Assembly (NCBI GenBank): GCA_031269355.1
Contig: JAISZG010000014.1
Coordinates: 1-34,395, forward strand
Length of the DNA stretch: 34,395 bases
Direction: 5' to 3'
From: Oscillospiraceae bacterium
GTDB lineage: Bacteria > Bacillota > Clostridia > Christensenellales > Aristaeellaceae
The notes beneath the pieces are model-generated. The model ran no database searches, was not told where the DNA came from, and saw nothing but the letters and a program-made list of their open reading frames with translations. The position numbers and the translations under genes are program-made. Of this stretch, positions 29,589-34,395 are shown one piece after another (the first letter of the stretch is position 1; each line of letters opens with the position of its first letter).

Positions 29589-31127
29589 ATGAACAACCTC
29601 CTCCGCTCCTCCGTATTCGTATCGCTCGCCTACCTCCTCCTACGCCTGGGCGGATTCCTGCGCGAGAGCGTGCTCGCGTATGCGTTTGGGGCGGGCGTTA
29701 CATCCGACGCGTTCGTGATCGCATACACCATCCCAAACCTTATCCTCAGCTTCCTTGTGGGCGCTGCCGCGACTACATACATCAGCGTGCACGCGTCGCT
29801 CGCGTCCGACAACCGTCGCAGGCGTTTTATCAACAACCTGCTGACCGCGTTCGCGTTAATTGGCGCGGTACTGGCCGCTCTTTTTTTCGCCATGCCACAG
29901 GTGTTCGTCGCTATGCTCGCCTCGCGCGCCGCGCCTGACACAGTCGCGATCGCATCAACCCTGCTACGCTATATGGGTTGGGCGGCTATCCCTATGCTGC
30001 TCGCGTGCATACTCAGCGCGAACCTCCAAACACATGGTCGGTTTTTTATTGCCACAGCATATCAAATATTCAATAATATATTTATTATTGTCGGCATATT
30101 TCTAGCCAAATCGACGTCGTTCCTGCCGTGGATGGGCGTTGGTATGACGCTTGGCAATCTGCTTTCATTTGCCGTTCTATTGGTTGGAAGTAAAAACACC
30201 GGGCTTCGATATAAGCCGCGACTGGATTGGAGCAGTCCAACATTGCGGCGGTTCTTTGTGCTGCTGGCGCCCATAATGCTCTCTACGCTGGTTGTTGAAA
30301 TAAACCAAATAGTCGATCGGAATGTCGCGACATCGCTTGGCGAGGGCGTCGTATCCACCCTGAATTACGCGATGAAGGTAAAGGACGTGTTCACCGCGTT
30401 CATCGGCATGGCCATAGGTACAGCAGTATTCCCAAATATGAGCAAGCTTGCGGCGACGGGCGATATCGAAGGGTTAAAGGAGCAAGTTGGCGCGAGCATC
30501 AAGTTTCTGCTGCCGCTGCTGCTGCCGCTTACGCTTGGCATGGCGCTGCTCGCGGAGCCTATTATAAGGATATTGCTGGAGCGTGGCGCGTTTGAGCCGG
30601 AGGACACCGTTCGCACGGCGGCGTGCCTGCGATTCTTCACGCTATCGATGTTCGCGGCAAATGTGAATCAGATGCTTACTCGCGCATTCTACGCCAGGCA
30701 GAAAACACGGCTGCCCGCAATGATTGCTGCGGCATCAGTTATACTTAATATTGGTTTGATTTTTATATTTGTTAAAGATTTATCATATCTAGGGTTGGCG
30801 CTTGCGACAAGCGTTTCAGGAATGGCGTCGATGCTTGCGTATTATATATGTCTGCGGCGCGAGATTGGTTCGATTCGCATATTCGCGAAGTTTTCGGAAT
30901 GGCTTAAACTTGGAGCCGCGCTTGCGGCGATGAGTGTTTTCGTGTGGGTCGGCGCCGACATGCTGCAAATAACGGAAGTTTCATATAACAAGTGCCTGGT
31001 ATATTTGGTGGGGCTTGTCGGCGGCGCGGCGTTGATATACGCGGCGTTTCTGTTTGGACTTTATTCTGAAGTGGCGGGCGACGCGCTTGCCTTTTTGAAA
31101 AGGCGCCGGAATGGCGTATCGGCATAA
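29589..31127 (+). CDS. murJ: lipid II flippase MurJ
   Basis: A 512-residue polytopic membrane protein of the MVF/MurJ family (MOP superfamily), which flips lipid II across the membrane for peptidoglycan synthesis. About 14 hydrophobic segments can be traced. The N-terminal signature RESVLAYAFGAGVTSDAFVIAYTIPNL includes the conserved arginine, and the seventh-segment region VVEINQIVDRNVATSL is also typical. The ATG has an AAGGTGATC ribosome site and its own promoter. It is monocistronic and convergent with the GAPDH gene. Confidence 0.95.
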   Translation: MNNLLRSSVFVSLAYLLLRLGGFLRESVLAYAFGAGVTSDAFVIAYTIPNLILSFLVGAAATTYISVHASLASDNRRRRFINNLLTAFALIGAVLAALFFAMPQVFVAMLASRAAPDTVAIASTLLRYMGWAAIPMLLACILSANLQTHGRFFIATAYQIFNNIFIIVGIFLAKSTSFLPWMGVGMTLGNLLSFAVLLVGSKNTGLRYKPRLDWSSPTLRRFFVLLAPIMLSTLVVEINQIVDRNVATSLGEGVVSTLNYAMKVKDVFTAFIGMAIGTAVFPNMSKLAATGDIEGLKEQVGASIKFLLPLLLPLTLGMALLAEPIIRILLERGAFEPEDTVRTAACLRFFTLSMFAANVNQMLTRAFYARQKTRLPAMIAAASVILNIGLIFIFVKDLSYLGLALATSVSGMASMLAYYICLRREIGSIRIFAKFSEWLKLGAALAAMSVFVWVGADMLQITEVSYNKCLVYLVGLVGGAALIYAAFLFGLYSEVAGDALAFLKRRRNGVSA

Positions 31128-31152
31128 ATATTATCAGCATATGAATATTGTA

Positions 31153-31189
31153 AGAAACGCCGCCGCCCGTAATAGGCTGCGGCGCTTCT
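31153..31189. terminator. bidirectional terminator between murJ and gap
   Basis: AGAAACGCCGC pairs with GCGGCGCTTCT (11 bp, one mismatch) over a 15-nt loop, with short T runs on both sides. It serves both convergent genes. The remaining AT-rich bases to 31286 hold smaller inverted repeats but no gene. Confidence 0.6.
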
Positions 31190-31286
31190 GTTATCAGAAA
31201 TATTATTCTTATTGTTTTCGATGAACCAGCGTGTTGTCAAACCGGAGAGCGAAATACAATTGTGTAATTATTGTGAACAATTATGT

Positions 31287-32355
<1,069 letters not shown>

Positions 32356-32389
32356 CAGCGTATTGTAAAATTTTCCTTTACGCCGATAC

Positions 32390-32418
32390 ATTGTACATTA
32401 ACGCGCGCTTCTATTCAA
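32390..32418 (-). promoter_or_regulatory. promoter of gap
   Basis: On the minus strand TTGAAT (32413-32418), 17 nt, TACAAT (32390-32395). This gives a leader of about 75 nt. Confidence 0.7.
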
Positions 32419-32510
32419 GTGCGCACCAGGGCGAAATCATTTACCTGAAGTGATATTGTATAATATTGTTTATATAATATACAAAATTAGAATTGAAAAA
32501 AGTCGAATAA

Positions 32511-32624
32511 GGGAAGAAGGACTTCCTATGGACATACGCGCGCCTCACCGACAAGCAGGACGCGCGTGACGCGCAAGCATACGACGAATACCTGTCCGCA
32601 ACGCCGCCCGAAGTCCGCTATTGA
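32511..32624 (+). pseudogene. C-terminal fragment of an unidentified protein
   Basis: A frame with no usable start codon reads KKDFLWTYARLTDKQDAR, then DAQAYDEYLSATPP, and stops. Its composition is protein-like (charged, with an amphipathic helix pattern), and it resembles the tail of small antitoxin-like or DNA-binding proteins, though I cannot name a family. It lies just upstream of the HicA toxin gene and is probably what remains of an earlier gene. Confidence 0.4.
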
Positions 32625-32673
32625 CACCGTTCGCGACACCATGCATAATATAGCCAAAGGGGATGAGCGCCCA

Positions 32674-32928
32674 ATGTCACAGTGGGATAAGCTTCTTGAT
32701 AAAATTATTACACTGTCAAAAGATTTGCGGTTTGAAGAATTGCGGAAGGTTATGGAACATTATGGGTACACTATGAAATATCCCGGTTCGGGTTCAAGCC
32801 ACGCAAGCTTCCGCAAAAGCGGTCGAAGCATTGTGACGATACCAAACAACGAACCAATAAAGCGGGCATATATCGAAAAGGTTAGGACGGTTGTAGAAAG
32901 CGAGGAGGCTGAAAATAATGACGCTTGA
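32674..32928 (+). CDS. hicA: HicA-type mRNA interferase toxin
   Basis: An 84-residue toxin with the double-stranded-RNA-binding-like HicA fold. The catalytic histidine is H43 in GSGSSHASFRK, followed by the family's IVTIPNNEPIKRAYIEKV segment. HicA proteins cleave mRNA when freed from HicB. I start it at the ATG with AAAGGGGA about 10 nt ahead; the open frame continues 36 codons upstream without matching the family. It overlaps the antitoxin gene by 11 nt. It is somewhat longer than the smallest HicA proteins (about 60 residues), with an added N-terminal helix. Confidence 0.9.
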   Translation: MSQWDKLLDKIITLSKDLRFEELRKVMEHYGYTMKYPGSGSSHASFRKSGRSIVTIPNNEPIKRAYIEKVRTVVESEEAENNDA

Positions 32929-33310
32929 AGAGTACGCGGCGTTGCCGTACGTTATGACGATCGAAGCCGACCCGCAAGAAGGCGGCTATGTCGTTTCGTT
33001 TCCGGATTTGCCAGGCTGCCTTACGTGCGGCGATACGATCGAGAGCGCGCTTCAAAACGCCGTAGACGCCAAGCGTGTTTGGCTTGAGGCTGCGCTGGAA
33101 GGCGGGCAAGCGATCCCGCTGCCAGACGATTTATCGAAATATTCCGGGCAAATCAGAGTACGCTTGCCCAGAACGCTGCACAGGCGGCTCGCCGCACAAT
33201 CCAGGCGCGAGGGAATCAGCATGAATCAGTATATCATATATCAGCTCGCGGGCGCGCTGGCAAGCAATCCGCCGCCAGCCACGCCGCGTTTTCCACGCCC
33301 AAACCACTAA
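32918..33310 (+). CDS. hicB: HicB-type antitoxin
   Basis: A 130-residue antitoxin. The N-terminal partial RNase-H-like fold binds the toxin and carries the family's EGGYVVSFPDLPGCLTCGDT and ALQNAVDAKRVWLEAALE. The C-terminus (about 80-115, RVRLPRTLHRRLAAQSRREG, ISMNQYIIYQLAGAL) is a ribbon-helix-helix DNA-binding domain, so it can repress its own promoter. GAGGAGG precedes the ATG by 9 nt, inside the toxin gene. The last dozen residues are proline-rich. Confidence 0.92.
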   Translation: MTLEEYAALPYVMTIEADPQEGGYVVSFPDLPGCLTCGDTIESALQNAVDAKRVWLEAALEGGQAIPLPDDLSKYSGQIRVRLPRTLHRRLAAQSRREGISMNQYIIYQLAGALASNPPPATPRFPRPNH

Positions 33311-33427
33311 AACCCCCCAGCGAACTCTGACGTGCTCTCAAAGAACATCTCCATGGCGAGCCGCGCTGCGCCTTTGGCTCCGCTTGCGACGCTTAAGCCG
33401 TGCCTTTTAGCCCTCGCGTAACGCCTC

Positions 33428-33518
33428 TCATACCTTGTCCGGCTTCATCGTAAGCTCGAATCCGTCGCTGCTCGTGCGGCGGATTTTATATGACCCGCCT
33501 TTGTCGCCAGCGTGCAGC
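33428..33518 (-). pseudogene. 3' gene fragment, copy 1 of a duplicated remnant
   Basis: On the minus strand it reads LHAGDKGGSYKIRR, then SDGFELTMKPDKV and a stop. The same ending occurs in the remnant at the right edge of the window, there with a further upstream part. Upstream of this 30-codon piece the frame loses resemblance and runs into the vapBC promoter, so only the gene's tail is present. I do not recognise the family. The preceding 117 bases after hicB hold nothing I can name. Confidence 0.55.
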
Positions 33519-33558
33519 TGAAAACTACTCCAGCCTCTTTGTATAATCGCCCCGGCTG

Positions 33559-33587
33559 TTGTAATTTTGCGAGCGCGCGCGTATAAT
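33559..33587 (+). promoter_or_regulatory. promoter of vapBC
   Basis: TTGTAA (33559-33564), a 17-nt spacer and a consensus TATAAT (33582-33587), 30 nt before the antitoxin start. The alternating GCGCGCGC just before the -10 box is a possible binding site for the autorepressor. Confidence 0.75.
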
Positions 33588-33617
33588 GTAATATAAGTGG
33601 TTAAGGAGGTGTTCGGC

Positions 33618-33863
33618 GTGGCGCAGTTAACCTTATATCTGAGCGACGCGCTCATTGATCGTTTGAAGCGCGAGGCGCAGGCTACGGGCATAAAGCTGTC
33701 CAAGCTGGCTTCGACGGCGCTTGAAACATATCTGGGCGGCAGGCACTTAACCCAGGAAGAGTACGTTCGCGCGCTTCAGGCGGTATGGAATTCATACGAA
33801 CCCGGCCATGATGTCGAGATACCCGAAGATGCGCCGCCGCAGGAACGGGAGCCGTTGTTATGA
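33618..33863 (+). CDS. VapB-like ribbon-helix-helix antitoxin
   Basis: An 81-residue antitoxin. The N-terminal ribbon-helix-helix domain reads LTLYLSDALIDRLKREAQ, then GIKLSKLASTALETYLG, and would bind the module's promoter. The acidic, proline-containing tail (DVEIPEDAPPQERE) fits the toxin groove. The GTG start is fixed by AAGGAGGT 7 nt upstream; a GTG seven codons earlier lies before that ribosome site. The stop overlaps the toxin start by 4 nt (ATGA). Confidence 0.88.
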   Translation: MAQLTLYLSDALIDRLKREAQATGIKLSKLASTALETYLGGRHLTQEEYVRALQAVWNSYEPGHDVEIPEDAPPQEREPLL

Positions 33864-34264
33864 GGTTTCTTCTCGACTCAAATATCATAGCATACTACCT
33901 GAATAACAAATATGAGTCTATCCGTATAAAGCTCCAGCAAGCGCCGCAATGCGACGTCGGCGTCCCGTCCATCGTACAAGCGGAGCTGCTATACGGCGCG
34001 TGTAAGAGCGACCGTGCCGAGCATAACTTCCGCAGGCTGCGCGCGCTGCTGAGCTGTTACGAGATCGTTCAGTTTGATTCGCAAGCCGCCGAAGCGTACG
34101 GGCGAATCCGCGTCCATCTTGAAAAGTCCGGCCAACCCGTCGGCGGTAACGATATGCTTATCGCAGCTGTCGCCCTTGCGAACGGCGCCGCGCTCGTTAC
34201 CCACAACACGCGCGAATTCGCTCGCGTACCAAACCTGATGCTCGTAGACTGGGTTCAAATATAA
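33860..34264 (+). CDS. vapC: VapC-like PIN-domain ribonuclease toxin
   Basis: A 134-residue PIN-domain toxin with the acidic metal-binding residues in place: D6 in LLDSNIIAYY, E42 in VQAELLYGA and D98 in GGNDMLIAA. A fourth position is Asn in VTHNTREF, a common variant. Members cleave tRNA or rRNA loops. Coupled to the antitoxin by a 4-nt overlap. It ends just before the second copy of the flanking repeat. Confidence 0.93.
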   Translation: MRFLLDSNIIAYYLNNKYESIRIKLQQAPQCDVGVPSIVQAELLYGACKSDRAEHNFRRLRALLSCYEIVQFDSQAAEAYGRIRVHLEKSGQPVGGNDMLIAAVALANGAALVTHNTREFARVPNLMLVDWVQI

Positions 34265-34270
34265 CCTGTA

Positions 34271-34395
34271 TCACCCCTTGTATACCTTGTCCGGCTTCAT
34301 CGCGAACTCGAATCCGTCGTTTCGTGTGCGGCGGATTTTATATGTCTCCGCCTTTGTCGCCAGTGTGCAGCAGCGCGACCTCCCCGTAATCCTCC
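34271..34395 (-). pseudogene. frameshifted 3' gene remnant, copy 2, cut by the window edge
   Basis: On the minus strand it reads EDYGEVALLHTGDKGG, then a 1-nt insertion relative to copy 1 breaks the frame. The next frame continues TYKIRRTRNDGFEFAMKPDK and VYKG before the stop. The gene would begin beyond the right edge, so it may be longer than seen. The family is unrecognised. Confidence 0.6.

Larger units (their letters stand above)
33430..34371. repeat. 89/90-bp direct repeat flanking vapBC
   Basis: The segments 33430-33518 and 34282-34371 are in the same orientation and clearly homologous (starting ATACCTTGTCCGGCTTCATCG). They differ at about a dozen positions plus one 1-nt indel. They bracket the VapBC module and its promoter almost exactly. 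Confidence 0.85.

Noticed and set aside
29285-29596. Leftward 103-codon frame between the kinase and murJ genes
   Set aside because: Overlaps both divergent promoters, has no ribosome site and no family resemblance.

Overview
The window reads as a chromosomal segment of a fairly GC-rich member of the Bacillota, class Clostridia. The best evidence is the gene run mrnC-rlmB-yacP-sigH, a conserved Firmicutes neighbourhood. Strong AGGAGG-type ribosome sites, LplB/LplC-type carbohydrate permeases, and YesM/YesN and membrane-AraC regulators agree with this. Both solute-binding proteins have signal peptides but no lipobox cysteine, a habit I associate with some uncultured gut Clostridia (Christensenellales-like); that finer placement is tentative.

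Layout. (1) 1-972: a gene-free, repeat- and hairpin-rich stretch ending in an AT-rich island. (2) 973-13081: a first carbohydrate locus. A leftward pair (GH42-like glycosidase, NAD-dependent epimerase, then a truncated and frameshifted TolB-like remnant) diverges from a rightward run (two permeases, a solute-binding protein, a membrane-bound AraC regulator, two VOC proteins, a Gfo/Idh/MocA oxidoreductase). The two divergent promoters are mirror images: each carries the same 18-bp element running into its -35 box. (3) 13105-13547: non-coding, with a diverged palindromic repeat and a long hairpin. (4) 13548-24430: a leftward second carbohydrate locus (permease, permease, solute-binding protein, terminator, two palindromic repeats, YesM-like histidine kinase, YesN-like response regulator, GH29 and GH95 alpha-L-fucosidases), probably for import and trimming of fucosylated glycans. 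(5) 24550-29244: a leftward operon of a rhamnulokinase-type sugar kinase, Mini-RNase III, RlmB with a long repetitive disordered N-terminus, YacP/Rae1 and SigH. (6) 29589-32306: MurJ convergent with GAPDH. (7) 32511-34395: two toxin-antitoxin modules (HicAB, VapBC) among gene remnants; VapBC sits between two copies of the same 3' gene fragment.

How it works together. The two loci share a plan: CUT1-type importer, dedicated sensor/regulator and cytoplasmic glycosidases, but the regulators differ (a one-piece membrane AraC protein versus a two-component system). The sugar kinase next door could take L-fuculose or L-rhamnulose and may complete the fucose route.

The least ordinary features are the mirrored promoter/operator pair; a GC-rich palindromic repeat family with five copies here, two of them read in frame inside proteins; the RlmB repeat extension; and the VOC-VOC-oxidoreductase-epimerase gene set, whose substrate I cannot name.
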